DNA of 64,000 bases from Isoetes taiwanensis. Lineage: Eukaryota > Streptophyta > Lycopodiopsida > Isoetales > Isoetaceae. Position numbers and translations under genes: made by a program. Of the stretch, positions 14,281 to 26,052 are shown one piece after another (positions within the stretch are counted from its first letter, which is position 1; the number at the start of each line of letters is the position of its first letter). The DNA is taken from assembly GCA_021234155.1 (NCBI GenBank), contig JAJEKV010000293.1, positions 126,001-190,000 on the forward strand. Direction: 5' to 3'. The notes below the pieces were generated by a model, which saw only the letters and a program-made list of their open reading frames with translations, had not been told where the DNA came from and did no database searches.

Positions 14281-14409
14281 GATTGGTGCTCTAGATCATT
14301 TTGATTTGTTGGCTCTTGCCCCAGTCCTGATCCGTCTGCAATTCTTGCCTCCATGTCCACATCAAGTCCAGTACATAAAGTATCTTGGGCTCCTGATTCT
14401 GCTCTTATT

Positions 14410-14580
14410 TATGCTCTAGTTTCTGTTTCTATTACGGTCCCGATCCAGTTCCTATCATTGCCTCATTCCATGTTCTAGATGATGTTCTAGCTCCTGTCCT
14501 TGCTCTAGTTCCTGTTCCTGTTCCAGTTCCTGCTCTTGTTCCTGTTCCTGATCCTGCTCCTGTACGGGCCCCTGTTTCGA
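14410..14580 (+). repeat. Low-complexity CCTGTTCCTG/CCAGTTCCTG repeat
   Basis: An imprecise hexamer array (c.tgttcctg, ctagttcctg, cctgatcctg) would encode alternating Pro and Val/Ala. It occupies the place between protease and RT where the start of the RT should be, so it marks an expanded linker plus a deletion. Confidence 0.6.
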
Positions 14581-14726
14581 TGAAGCCTTCTTCACATTTC
14601 GTATCTCGAAGATCTCTTTTCACGAGTTTATTATATCTGAAAGACAAGATCCAAGCTCATTATTTGCAATCCAAGTTCTGACCAGCTCTGCTCCAATAAA
14701 GTCTGCTCCAATGCTCCCAAATAAAT

Positions 14727-15730
14727 ATGGAGACTTTTCTGATATTTTTGATAAATCAAGGCCAGCAAGCTCCAGGTGATGAGTGGAGGACAACATTTCG
14801 TACTCGGTATGGCCATTCTGAATACATAGTTATGCTTTTTGGGCTTATCAATGCTCCAGCAGTATTCCAGCATATGGCCAACGATATTTTCCGGGAGTTC
14901 TTAGACATTTTTATTATCATCTATTTGGATGATATTCTTATTTATTCTAAGACTCTTGAAGAACATGAGAGGCATGTTCGACAGATCCTGCAGAAGCTTC
15001 TTGAACATGGGTTATATGCCAAACTCGAAAAGTGTCGGTTCAATCAGCATATTGTGGAGTTTCTTAGCTATTGTATCACGTCTTATGGAGTCTCCATGAA
15101 TCCCGAAAAATCTCACCATTATTTTGGAGTGGCAAACACCTTTTTCCGTCTGAGATATTCAGTGTTTTCTTGAGTTTACCAACTTCTATCGGCATTTTAT
15201 TCGGGATGATTCGGAGGTTGCCCTTCCTTTGACACATTTCACGACAAAAGATGTGCCATATGAATGGAGTATGGAAGCAAAAACTGATGTCGTTATTCTG
15301 AAGCATGCTTTTATGACAGCATCAGTTCTTGCTTATGCAGATCCTTCATGCCCATATGTTGTCGAAGCAAATGCCTCTAATTTTGCTTTTGGCAGTATCC
15401 TGTCACAGAAGGGGGGATGACCATGAGCTGCATCCGATCGCCTATCACTCTTCCAGGCTGCCAAAATCAACTATCCAATTTATGACAATGAGTTGTTAGC
15501 TATATTGATTCTTTCGAGGAGTGGAGACGTTTTCTGGAAGGATCTCCTCATAAGATCACAGTCTATACAAATCATCGAAATTTGGAATATTTTCAGTTTG
15601 CTCGAGTGCTCAACCGTCGCCAGGCCCGGTGGCATATTCACTATTATCCCGCTTTAATTTCATGATCAAGTACCGTCCTGTACCTCTCTAAGGGAATCCT
15701 GATGCTTTGTCTCGATGCTTCTATCCTGAG
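14727..15730 (+). pseudogene. Chromovirus reverse transcriptase and RNase H remnant
   Basis: RT palm: DEWRTTFRTRYGHSEYIVM, then AVFQHMANDIFREFLD and the catalytic YLDDILIYSKT (about 14,922-14,955), then the thumb region GLYAKLEKCRFNQ. The frame shifts near 15,130-15,175. The connection and RNase H domain follow (TKDVPYEWSMEAK, LAYADPSCPYVVEANASNFA at about 15,330-15,390), with further stops. This enzyme copied element RNA into DNA. The N-terminal half of the RT domain is absent. Confidence 0.85.
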
Positions 15731-15821
15731 CTTGAGCCTAAGCCTGTGACGATGACAAAGCCAGGGATCCTACATATGATCAAAATCACAGGTTATCCTA
15801 GGGTCTAGTCGATTCCAGCTT

Positions 15822-16720
15822 ATGGCTACCACTTTGTTCGAGAGGCCTTATGATCCAGGCTTGTTGAAGTCTGTTCGGGCATCTCTGCCCTCCGATCCAC
15901 TGGCTCAAGATGTATTTTCACATCTTGGCTCAGCATCATCTTCTCGGCAAATGCGATCAGACTATGATCGTTTTGAGATTCGAGATGGACTTCTATTATG
16001 TGATGGACTTCTGTATGTCCCCAATGGTGCTTCCCGACTATGGGTTCTCCAATTTCATCATGACTTGCCTATGGATGGACATTTTGGAGTAGCCAAGACT
16101 CTTGAACTTATTAGTCGAGAGTATTAGTGGTCGTGGCTTTGTCGCTATGTCAAGGTATTTATTCGATCCTGTGATATCTGCTGTCGAGCGAAAGTTTCGA
16201 GACATCTTCCTCATGGTCTTCTTCAGCCATTGTCAGTTTCAGATAGATCTTGGAAGAGTATTCTTGTAGACTTAATTCCAGAGCTGCCACTCTCTCGCGG
16301 TCATGATGCCATTATGGTCGTTGTTGATCACTTCCCTAAGATGGCTCATTTTATTCCCTACAACATTGTCATCACCAGTGAAGGAACATTTGATCTTTTC
16401 CTTCGTGAAATAGTCAAACTTCATGAATTGTAGACATTATTGTCAGTGATCGTGGACCCCAGTTCATCGCAGGATTTTGAAAGCGGCTTTTGGAGTTATT
16501 ACATGTTGACTTCTCATTGGTATCCAGTCATCCAGAAAGTAATGGGCAAGCAATGCGCATCAATCAGACTCTGAAACAATATTTGCAGTGCTTTATTAGT
16601 TATCACCAGGATGATTGGGTCGATTATCTTCCATTAGCTGAGTTTGCATATAATAACTCAGTAGATGCTTTCACTGGCCAGACTCTGTTCTTTCTGAACT
16701 TTGGCTAGCATCCTCGTTGA
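15822..16720 (+). pseudogene. Chromovirus integrase remnant
   Basis: Zinc-binding region: FHHDLPMDGHFGVAKTLELI, then VKVFIRSCDICCRAKVSRH after a stop at 16,125. Catalytic core: ILVDLIPELPLSRGHDAIMV with VVVDHFPKMAHFIPY, followed by IVSDRGPQFIAGF in another frame, and the third acidic part near SSHPESNGQAMRINQTLKQY (16,512-16,571). Several frame changes and a TAG at 16,708 show that it is dead. It inserted element DNA, guided by the C-terminal chromodomain. Confidence 0.8.
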
Positions 16721-17079
16721 TCCCTTAGTGTCCGTGGTGGTGACTCTATCAATCCTAGTGCCAAGTCTCAACTCGAGAAACTCCAAGCTCTTCAATCATA
16801 TCTTCAGCACAGAAGCGTGATCGGCATTATGCCGATTTATATCGGCAGGAAGCTCCTACATTTCATGTTGATGACCTTGTCTGGCTTCTTTCTAGGGACC
16901 TTCCTACCTCATGTCCCTGCAAAAAGCTTGACTATCGTCTCCTTGGTCCTTACTGGATCACGGTCCAGATCAACAATGTGGCATTCCAGCTCGAGCTCCC
17001 TCCAGCTGTTCATCTCTATCCAGTATTTCATGTTTCACTATTTAAGCCCTACACAGTTACTCCTTTCTCGGACGCCACC

Positions 17080-17334
17080 ACCAGTGGAAATTGATGATCA
17101 TGGGGAGTTCGAGGTTCAAGAGATTTTGCACTCCAAGTTTTTGCGTCGACAACTATATTACTTTATCAATTGGGAAGGTTACTCACTAAGTGATAGAACT
17201 TTGAAACCCTGCCGAGAATCTGACTAATGCTCCTGATAAAATTATGGAGTTTCGCCGACATTACCCGGATAACCCAAGTTTGAATACCCCGGCTCCAGTT
17301 CCGGGAACTCATCGTTGTTGTAGGAGAGGGATAT
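17080..17334 (+). pseudogene. Chromodomain and polypurine tract of chromovirus
   Basis: The chromodomain is seen as FEVQEILHSKFLRRQLYYFI-NWEGYS (17,108-17,190), the methyl-histone-reading module that directs insertion. A frame change follows, then NLTNAPDKIMEFRRHYPDNP. AGGAGAGGGATAT (17,322-17,334) is the likely polypurine tract and TGTGACGAC at 17,335 the start of the 3' LTR. The LTR cannot be followed far and no 5' partner was seen. Confidence 0.75.
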
Positions 17335-17389
17335 TGTGACGACTATACGGGTATTCATACCATACGAGTATTCTACTCATATGTACAAT

Positions 17390-17659
17390 AACCCACTTGA
17401 TCATTGTTGCGCATTCTTTGAAGGCTTTTTGAACCTTTCTTATATTTTGGTCCATTTCAAACACAAAATCAGACAATTTTGAAGTCATTTCATTGATCAG
17501 TAGTTCATGATCAATAAATGCTTCTCCAATGAATTTGTTGACAACCCGAATTCCCAGGTATTTATCTAAGCAAGGAGGCAAAGGTGGGTAGTGGTCTCCT
17601 GTGTATGGGTTGATTTCAGTTGTTGCTCTTAGTTGATGATCCATAACTACATGACACAA
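17390..17659 (-). CDS. Unidentified open frame, possible gene fragment
   Basis: On the minus strand a frame of about 90 residues reads MCHVVMDHQLRATTEINPYT, then PPLPPCLDKYLGIRVVNKFI and a helical stretch DFVFEMDQNIRKVQKAF. The composition looks coding and hydrophilic, but I do not recognise the family. It abuts the broken chromovirus LTR, so it may be a captured or inserted gene fragment. The last 27 codons read into the retrotransposon and are probably not part of it. Confidence 0.3.
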
Positions 17660-17825
17660 TGCGACAATCTCTTAGGATTCATTGGTTTGTTTTGTGAAAA
17701 TATGTAAATAAATTTGAAGGTTTAATTGTTGAACAACAATTTGTCTTTATGGATAAAGAGAAGAAATGTAGAAAGGTTAGATGATTCTCAAATAATATGC
17801 GGCTGAAATTGGGGTTTTTGATGGA

Positions 17826-17908
17826 TTTCTAAGGCGTATACAAGGGGGTTTTTGGCGACCCCTTGCACGCACATGAGGTACCCCCTATATGATAGGTGCA
17901 CCCCCAGG
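17826..17908 (+). repeat. Partial copy of the foldback MITE found at 33.55 kb
   Basis: The segment containing 'tacaagggggtttttggcg', 'acgcacatgaggtaccccct' and 'aggtgcacccccagg' aligns base for base, at about three quarters identity, with the right half of the MITE at 33,703-33,781. The matching left end was not found, so this copy is truncated or diverged. Confidence 0.5.
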
Positions 17909-19039
17909 CTAATTTCCTAGACATATTGGCACAGTTGTTTACTCACACACAAAGGCAGCTCCTCATGAAGCTTCCCCAATAAGCAGTAGATGCAAAGTTT
18001 CAAGGGATCCAAAAGTTGCAATATAAGCAAACTGCAATTAAGAAAATATTGACATTGAGGCTGGATTATGCTTAAAAATAGAACAAAAACAAAGAAAAAT
18101 GCTAATATCTCATGTTCAGAAATATGGGCGTGGAACTTCAGATGATCTTCAACATCTCCTTAGAAGCTTGATAAAAAAATTGCTCAGACATGTTAAACAA
18201 TACGAAACTTCTTGCTGACTTGCACAAGGTTACAATCATTGTTTCAAACTGAGACACAAACTTTTGAGACAGTAAATATGCTGGAAAAACATTTGTACAA
18301 TTCAGCTAACACAATGATGTTTTGCATGAAAGAAGCTTGATTCACTGATTGCACAATGTGATCCTCAGAAATTTCTTGAAGGAGCTATTTCTATTTCTTG
18401 TAATTCTAAAAGAAGAAATAAAGAAATCTAACTACATATGTGTGCGTATGCAAAAACATATGGTATTGTCCCATGGTTCATGCCTACCACAGGCAGCAAG
18501 TCATACACACATGTGCCAAGTTGATTCTGATGCAGATTTGTATGATTCTAATTGCCTTCTTGCTCCTGTCATAGGAGGGCAACAATCAGGAATGGAACAT
18601 CGAAGGAACACACAAAAATTCAGATCGATTCAAAAACATGCAGTGGATTCAAATATCGAGGTCTTCAACATGATTAAATTGATACGTGTATATAGTGATG
18701 GTCTCTGCCTACTAAGTTTGAAAAAAATGGATGAGAATGCAAAAGCAAAGGTACCTAGAAAATAAGTTGTCAACAAAGCAATAGGGTGTGATTCTTCTTG
18801 CCTTCATAGTTTAGGACCAAATAATCTACATTACCCAAATGTCTAAGTTTAATATCTAGAAGCACAGTAATACTAAACCCCTAACTCTTAGATTTTTTCA
18901 ACATCAAAGTTTGAAGTTGCAACCAGTCTGAATGCCTAATTTCCTAGACATATTGGCACAGTTGTTTACTCACGCACAAAAGCAGCTCCTCATGAAGCTT
19001 CTCCAATAAGCAGTAGATGCAAAGTTTTCAAGGGATCCA
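17909..19039 (+). repeat. Direct repeat of about 103 bp flanking a 0.9-kb spacer
   Basis: 17,909-18,011 and 18,936-19,039 both read ctaatttcctagacatattg through aagcagtagatgcaaag to agggatcca, with about five differences. The copies start 1027 bp apart. They could be short terminal repeats of a small element or the result of a local duplication. The spacer has a 138-codon plus-strand frame (18,349-18,765) without a recognisable domain. Confidence 0.7.
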
Positions 19040-20816
19040 GTGGATTTAAAGTTCAGACAGGAACAATTGAAGCCTAAAACTATCTCGTTCCACCATTAGT
19101 CGGATGAATCACCACTCGATGAATAGATACGTGAAAAGAAATCAATCTCAATCTTCCCTAATTTGCAACAGATGAAAATGCTATGAGACCGACCGAAATA
19201 TGAGAACGGAGTCCAGTAATATCATCAGCAATTCTAGAAGTAACCTGAGACAATTGTGGTGGGCTTAAGATGTTCTAGTTGTCCTGCATGCCATTAAAGC
19301 ATTCGTTCTTTTTTCCTAAACTCTTGATGCACCCCACTACTAAGCTAAAAATTTTAATTTTTGGATAATCAGAAATGTTTTCCAGCGTCAAATATCCCCA
19401 CAACCTTAGGCAAAGTGGCTTGAAAAAAAATCTAAAAAGTTTTCCACTTGCTGGGAAATCAAATTTAAACAGTAGATATTCTACTCGGAACATCACATAG
19501 GCTACATCTAGTTTGAAGAGTTGAATAGTTATTTCTGGACTCCCAAATCTCTACTTGATCTTATCTTTTTCTGAGGCAACTTTATCATTTTCTTAATTAA
19601 GTGCATTGTTTTCATTGATCTTGATATAAACCTCTGCCAAGAAAGGAAAAAGAGGGCGGCTCATGGATAAGGAAGATGTCTTAATATAAGTCTTACATCA
19701 AGAAACTTGAGGTTCTTTTGCTATAGAAATCACCATTAAAGCTACATCTCAATTGTCGCCAAACCAACATCAAGATGCCCTAATTGTCGTTTGTGTTCCG
19801 TATTAGGGATACATGAACAACTTGGTTGCATACATTGAATCAATTAAGACTCCGTCCCACTCTTTGCCATCAAATTCTATGAAATCAGTGTCCCTTGTCC
19901 CAACATACTTTCCAGAAGTCTGGACACTTGAGACAATGGATAAATGACTCCCAATGGTCCCTCCCCGGATCAGACACTAGACCAAACATTGGGGAGACTA
20001 GATGAGCTATCTAGACTTTCAACCATCTCACCTCCTTGAGTGAAAGATAATAATCTCTTGTCTATTTCACCACTGCACCAGCGTATATGGAGTCTAGATT
20101 ATGGTATATCCGATCATAAACAGTAGTATATTTGGCCATCTTTTATTAGTGAAGCCAAATATACCACTCTTTGTCTGGATATATCACCAAAAGAACTAGG
20201 CTTGGAACAGAGTGGCCGAGCCAAAATCTTTGGCCGGATCGTTCTTGCTGCCCATTGGGGGCTTGATCTTCTTCAAAAAGCATTCCAATCACATTGCTTG
20301 CCTCTTTGATAAGATCTGGCTGGATTGATCATGAAACAACCTAAAGCAGTTAGTTTTGGGCTTGAAACTGCGAGTGTTATAGTAGAGTTAGAGTATACCA
20401 CATCCTAGATTCCATATATATAGCCATCCATCACCATCTCGAAAATCGTGCCATTTACACAATTTTTCCATATGCAGAAACACCTTCAAATTCACAATAT
20501 TATGGTCTGTATAAACTCCACGGCCAAAAATATTGAATGCATAGCTAGTTATCCCATGATTGCTGCCTCCTGCAATTTCAAGTCTTCCCTTCCATTTTCA
20601 CATATGCACCATAATCATTTCGTCTCTGCATTTTCTTTTACTCCCATTCTTGACAATCATAGCTCGAGCTTCAATCTACTCCTTGTGCTTGCAATAGCTC
20701 CTAAACCAACATGATTTCTAGGTAATGTTCTTGTTAACACAAAGGCGCTCATGCCCTAAGCTGCACGATTTTGCAAAGTTCCACTTATTACTTCTGAATC
20801 AATAAAGTTAGAAGTA
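19040..20816. other. Intergenic, no supported gene
   Basis: AT-rich sequence with short frames. On the minus strand around 19,900-20,330 some words recall a Copia-type pol (DPGRDHWESF), but stops are frequent and no catalytic motif is present, so it is not called. Confidence 0.4.
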
Positions 20817-20821
20817 GTGAT

Positions 20822-22455
20822 TATGACGTTCCCCTGAAATATACGCTATAAATACGTATATTTCTGGGCCACGTCATTGTACAAGTCTACTTTAATAGCC
20901 TTGTACACCATAGTAGGTGGAAAAGGGAGCATGGCTAAGTTATTCATATAACTTATCCAACCTTAGGCATAGGGCCATTTCCACATGGCCTCACCTTATT
21001 GGGCATCCGCCACATGGAAGTACCCCATTGGAGCTATGTGGCATAACATGTGAACCCAAACCTATAAAGGCCTAAATCCTAACCCTAGGCCTCTTTCTGG
21101 CTCCAACCGTCCGGGAACCTTCTCTCCATTTCGAGAATCGTTTGCTATAGCATAGCCTGCCTAGCACAGCAGCCCCCGGAGCGTGTGCGCGTCAATAGGA
21201 GTGGGAGCTACTTCAACCACCTTGAAGATCATGGAGACGCCAGGAGTAGGAGGGAGTTCCTCAGGAGCAGGTATTTGGATTAGAGTTTTTTGTAGATCAT
21301 CTGGAAGTTAGGACTCCAGATGAGTTGGCATTTCGTGTCTCTAGCAAAGCCTTCCTAGAACCCTCAGTTTAGATCTTGAACCCTAATCAATGAACCCTAA
21401 CTGTAAGTTAGATGTATATGATTAGGTTTAGATGTTATTCTCATTATTATCATGTGTGCGGATATGTGATGTTGGTTGATCATGTTTGCTCCTCTTGTAT
21501 TGGGAAGGGGGGTAGAGACCTAGTAGCCATTACTTAGTGATGCTCCTAGTTTAGACCCTTTAGTTCGTATTATTATGCGACACGTGCATAGGAACCCATC
21601 GGGCTACGGAGGCTATGATATGACTCAGTACTACATAACCGGGCTAGAGGCGAGACGGAGAGAGGGTCCCTGATGAGCGCGGCTACTGGGGACCCCATAG
21701 TGGGCTAGACTTATGGCCACTTCGAGTGGGCCGGGCATGGATCCGACACCTCTTGGGGCAATGGTGTCGTCCTGCCTCTCAAGAGCTGCAGGTGTCGGCC
21801 TGGCACTTGTTTTGAGGGGTTAAGTCGGGGAAGAATCGTGTGTTGCCACGATTCTCTAGCCGCCCGTGGAACCTCTAGACCCTGGGAAAGGGAGATGGAA
21901 CCCTTCCTGCCTCGTCGGACCGGGGAGATGCAACCCGGAGCAGTCTCAATGGGTGATACCATGAGATTACGTATCCAGAAGGCTAGAGTCATATCCGAGC
22001 CCAATCTAGCCCATCTGCAAAGTATGCACAGGAGGGGCGGATGGAGTGGTCAACCCTAGCCATTGTCTCGAGCTAGCCCCGCCATTGTTATGACTCGGTC
22101 TGCTCTATCTTGAGGCCTAGCTATCAGTCTACCTCCCCATGAGTCTGAGCCTTGGGTAGGAGCTCTCATGTTTTACGGCATGTGTTTATCTCTATTGTAT
22201 CTATGGATATGTGAATGCGCTACCCTTCGAGGTAGTTCGATGTATTGTTATCGCTAGTTCTGACGTTGTTTATGCTTCCGTTGTTATAGGAGCCCATAGG
22301 GGAAGGGTGCGCAAGACACCTTTGTGTCCCCTTCCCGCAGTAGGGATACCCTGGAGTGCGGGATAGACGGAGGGCCCGTGCGGTTGGAGGACTGGATGGG
22401 GGATTTCCAACGGAGTGTACGGCCGGGCACCGTATATTTTGTAGGGAGCGTCACA
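20822..22455 (+). repeat. 5' LTR (1634 bp)
   Basis: Begins TATGACGTTCCCC and ends GGAGCGTCACA, with an upstream flank GTGAT. It matches 36,028-39,379 along its whole length apart from the Helitron, by eye at well over 90% identity. It includes a stretch 'aatcctaaccctagg' that resembles telomere repeat but is LTR sequence present in both copies. Confidence 0.92.
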
Positions 22456-22456
22456 A

Positions 22457-22472
22457 TGGTATCAGAGCAATG
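22457..22472 (+). promoter_or_regulatory. Primer-binding site for initiator tRNA-Met
   Basis: TGGTATCAGAGCAATG starts two bases after the 5' LTR end. TGGTATCAGAGC is the standard plant retrotransposon site complementary to the 3' end of initiator tRNA-Met, where minus-strand DNA synthesis starts. Confidence 0.9.
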
Positions 22473-24400
22473 TTCTTGGTTGACCAAGAGCTAGCACTGA
22501 CCATATCCCTGAATAGGTAGGCTAACTGGCCTAGGTAAGGAATGGAACGAGAATTCCAGTCTTGAACTGCAAAATGTGGGAGAAACTTTTTCCCATTAGC
22601 AAGGTCATAATTAGATTAACTACAGTCTAAGTGGTAGAAATAATATAGTCAAAAGAAACCTTCTAGTAAATTTGAGCTCAAGTTATTCATGAACTGCACA
22701 TTCCAAGCGAAAATTGAACGAGACATCGCTCAAAAGAAAGCTTGAAAGAATTGGCGCGAAATGACCAGAAATAAGGAAATTTCGAGAAATAGTTAAGTGA
22801 TTAAGGAAAGTACCTTAATTAATAACCCATAGTTATAATAAATTTACTCTTAAGAAAAGTAGCCCCTAAAATCTTTTGAAGCATTCCTACTCCTTAGAAG
22901 TTCCCAAATAGTAGCTTGAACCTCCCCTTTACCCTTGTAAGGCGAATTATAAGCTAATCTCCGAAGCTTCCATAAGAGTGTCTACCAAACGAACAGTCTG
23001 CGAGATCGACCCAAAGGAGTTGCGAATAGATATAGTCGACCATTGATAGAAGCAAGAGCTCTCGAAAATGCCGCTATCAAGGAAGCTAAGTTGTTGGGAG
23101 GACTAAACATGTAAGGAAGCTAAGTTGTTGGGAGGACTAAACATGTAGCTAAGAAGGTGGGAAGCCTTAGCTAGAACCCGAATATTGAAGCACTCGCGGC
23201 ACGTGGCCTAGGCCAGATGACGAACTTAGCCATTCAAGCTCTTTAGACAAATCGTTTCACTCTTGGGGAGCAACAACTTAGCACTTCAGGTGAATGATCA
23301 TAAGGCTCTGGGGAAATTGAGATTGTGGCGTCCGCTTCTGAGGTGAGGAGCAAGTAGCAAGTAGCAAGAGCAACCTCGGCAACAGGAGCAACCCCAGCAA
23401 GTGAGGAGCAAGTAACAAGAGCAACCTCAACAATACGACCAACCCCAACACTAGGAAGAGTAGGTGAGCAGCAAGCAGTAGGAGCAACCTCGACAAGAGA
23501 GGGAGCAACCCCAACACTAGGAAGAGTAGGTGAGCAAAGAAGCGAGAGAAGCAACCTCGGCAATACGAAAGCAACCCCAAAGAAGAAGAACAACAAAGAA
23601 GAGGAGCCAAAGAATGTGAAAGAAAAGGGCAGGAAGAAAGTGGTTACAAGGGAGGAAGAGACGTAGGCAAGGGAGAAGCGAGCAAAGATGCGTGGTGTAG
23701 GGGGAGCGTGGTTGTCAGAGAACCACAACCGAACGAACTGGAGGAGGATGAGCCCGAGGAGAAAAGACCACACCAACAAGAAGGGGGAGCAAGAGGCTAA
23801 AGAAGAAGGAGAGGAGGAGGCTGAAGAACAGACGAAGCGTATGCTCGGCAACCATATCCAATGCAGTCCAAGGAGGGCAAGATCAGCGAGAAGCTATTTA
23901 AGTTGAAGCAAGATATTGAGTACGAGAAGAAGAAGGCAGCATGCAAGATTTATCTCCACCGATGGATCCGATTACTGATATTGTAAGTAGAGTCCCGGAG
24001 TCCGTCAAAGGCAGCCGACCAGGGTCGAAAAGCAAGCCTCCACTACCTCGACCCGATTCTCCAAAGAAGATCTGCCATGGGCCAAATTCCCAGCACAGTA
24101 GAGCTGCTCGGCATATTTGGCATTGCCAATAGTGCACCAGTCTGATGATTCAGAAAGCCTCTTTTCGAGTGCAGGAGTTCAAGATGGATTATCACCACCG
24201 AGCCACATCAACGACGTCGGGGTCATGACATCGAGGTCTCGCCAGGAAGCAGCCAAAGCAGAGTGAACTCAACTTTTCGAGGAGGCCAAGATCTGGGCCA
24301 TTCATGCCGAGAGGATGATCATTATGCTCAAGAATATGAACTTGGCACGAAGGATTAGAAAAGAAAAAATTAGGAATCTTTGAATAAAATTTTTTGCTTG
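22473..24400 (+). pseudogene. 5' internal region of the Gypsy element, gag-like or extra ORF
   Basis: After a leader there is a frame with Ala-Thr-Ser-rich repeats (GATPTLGRVGEQ appears twice, from DNA repeats at about 23,445-23,480 and 23,508-23,541). It is followed by a very charged Lys/Glu region (23,590-23,860), a coiled-coil-like GKISEKLFKLKQDIEYEKKK (about 23,877-23,937), and the end RMIIMLKNMNLARRIRKEKI up to TGA at 24,379. Stops interrupt it (for example TAG near 23,664). A 34-bp unit is tandemly doubled at 23,079-23,112 and 23,113-23,146. The family is not recognised; position suggests gag or an extra upstream ORF. Confidence 0.45.
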
Positions 24401-25900
24401 TATGTATATATGTTCCTAGAATTAATGGCAGGAGGGAAAAAAAAAATGTCAACTCTGGTCAACCCGCACGAAACGCCTTTGCATCGCGAACGCAAACCCC
24501 TTTGGCGCGGTGTGACTCGAGTCCCTTGATTTTTGGCTTATGTTGCTCAATTTTTGTAATAAAAGTTGTTAGAATGCCTAGAATTTGTTAAGAATTATAG
24601 TATAGCAATTTAAAATTGTTAAAAATATAAAAAATTAGTCATAAATGACCCCACTAGGGTCTGACCCTAGTGACCCATATTTGTACTTTTATATGTTAGT
24701 TTCATATAAAATAAATTGGTAGATGGCTAGAAAAGTGAAAATAACACAGTCTAGCATATTTTATTTGTCAGGAAGATTAAAAATTACCTGAGTTGACCCC
24801 ACTAGGGTTACTCCGCGCCCGAGGCCCGTGCGTTGAGAACGCAGACGTCATTGGCGCAAAGTGACCCGAGTCACATGATTTTGAGCAAAAATTTTGCAAA
24901 ATTGCACGAAAAGGTTCTTAATGCACATTTTAGCCATCTGCCATGCATTCTAGTGTTGTAGTACCCCATTCTAGCTTTTCAATCTATTTTTTTAAAAAAA
25001 ATTCCCACATTAGCGGGAATCAAACCTCCCACCCACAAAGATGAATTCCCCATGCCAACCACTGAGGGGGGCATCGTTTATGTTTGAATTACAGTCCTTA
25101 ATTAAATTTAAGCTTTAATCATGTTAGATAATATTAATGGCCAAGCCTTAGAGTTAGAACCAAGACCCTTAAGCTAGATAGAGACAGCATCTGCATTCAT
25201 CTTAGCTTAGTTGTCGCTCTTATCTTGCTAAGTGTCTTCTTGTCTACACATAGGTAGGATAATCAAACCTTTTTCTTAGAAACCTAGCTATTTGCCAAGG
25301 CCGTAGAAATTATCGTCACACGTTGATATGATACACCAACACACGTTATAAATGCACTACCATCAAGTGTCTTCTGCCATGCCTTTGTATCATAGATAAT
25401 CAACTTTTTTAATTTGGAAATTTCCGGCATGGCGGAAAAGTTTTTGGTTTTTTTTTTAATCCAATTTACTAAGATTGTTAGGTATTTCATGGGCGGAAAA
25501 TTTTTCTGTTGTTCTGAAAATCGATTGTTGGGAATATGGTGTTGATGGGTTTTCGGCCTAACACCCATGCATGTTGGACGAGTTGGACGATTTGCTGTAG
25601 GTGTCAAAGGAGTGGCGACTTTCAGCTGTCCAAGGGCTGCCATGCGAAATTGATGTCGATCATATAAGAGTGAGTGAGAATCGAAAGTGATCGGCAGTAG
25701 AATTCGAGATTTTAGGTTGCAATTTCGGCCACTGCCTTGGCTTACAGCCAGCTCTTGGCTTTCTGAGGGTCGGCTTTAGATCCCTTAACGACAGATGGAA
25801 CTGTAGAAAATCTAGAACAGGTCTGGTACCAGTCTTGGTTCTATGCATAGCCAGGGTTCTATTCAGCAATTCTATATCTTCATCTTAGGATTTATGCTTC
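24401..25900. other. Non-coding stretch with internal repeat, nature unclear
   Basis: Two related segments, 'gaacgcaaacccctttggcgc' and 'gaacgcagacgtcattggcgc', each followed by gtgac.cgagtc, lie at about 24,487-24,530 and 24,836-24,876. The phrase 'accccactagggt' also recurs (24,648 and 24,805). A tRNA-like segment lies at 25,010-25,078. This may belong to the Helitron that ends at 30,666; its 5' end was not located. Confidence 0.4.
25010..25078 (-). repeat. tRNA-derived SINE head or tRNA pseudogene
   Basis: On the minus strand, CCTCAGTGGTTGGCATGG resembles an RNA polymerase III A box and GGTTTGATTCC matches the B-box consensus (GGTTYGANTCC). They are about 30 bp apart, with a GGGA/TCCC T-stem and a run of T after it. 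No intact cloverleaf with CCA-ready acceptor is evident, so a SINE head or decayed tRNA is more likely than a working tRNA gene. Confidence 0.45.
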
Positions 25901-26052
25901 CATAAATTTTTAAGACTGATCTCTGTTGTTTCCAGAATCAATGACGGTGGAGGCAGAATCGGCTTACATATTGCCAGCATGAAGAATCAGGTTATTTTGT
26001 ATTTTCTTCTGCTTATCCACCAGATGCACATTCTGAAGCTTTTAAATTTTGA

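Larger units (their letters stand above)
12527..17400 (+). mobile_element. Degenerate Ty3/Gypsy chromovirus (Tcn1/sushi-like)
   Basis: The domain order is gag, protease, reverse transcriptase, RNase H, integrase, chromodomain, then a polypurine stretch and an LTR start (TGTGACGACTATACGG at 17,335). All frames are broken by stops and indels, and the first part of the RT (the fingers) is missing between the protease and 14,727. The gag block FDDTQSMLRGFLNQMRL and the RT block EWRTTFRTRYGHSEYIVM resemble the Tcn1/sushi chromoviruses of fungi, vertebrates and non-seed plants more than seed-plant CRM/Tekay/Reina elements. That assignment rests on memory of the families. The left boundary is approximate. 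Confidence 0.8.

Noticed and set aside
19880-20330. Possible Copia pol remnant on the minus strand (DPGRDHWESF)
   Set aside because: Only one short word fits, stops are dense and no catalytic motif or LTR was found.
21060-21110. Telomere-like CCCTAA words (also near 37,995 and 38,290)
   Set aside because: They occur at the same place in both LTRs of the Gypsy element and are not tandem arrays, so they are LTR sequence and not an interstitial telomere.
23243-23851. A 202-codon minus-strand frame rich in Leu/Ser/Phe
   Set aside because: It is antisense to the repetitive, charged region of the Gypsy internal sequence and has no domain.
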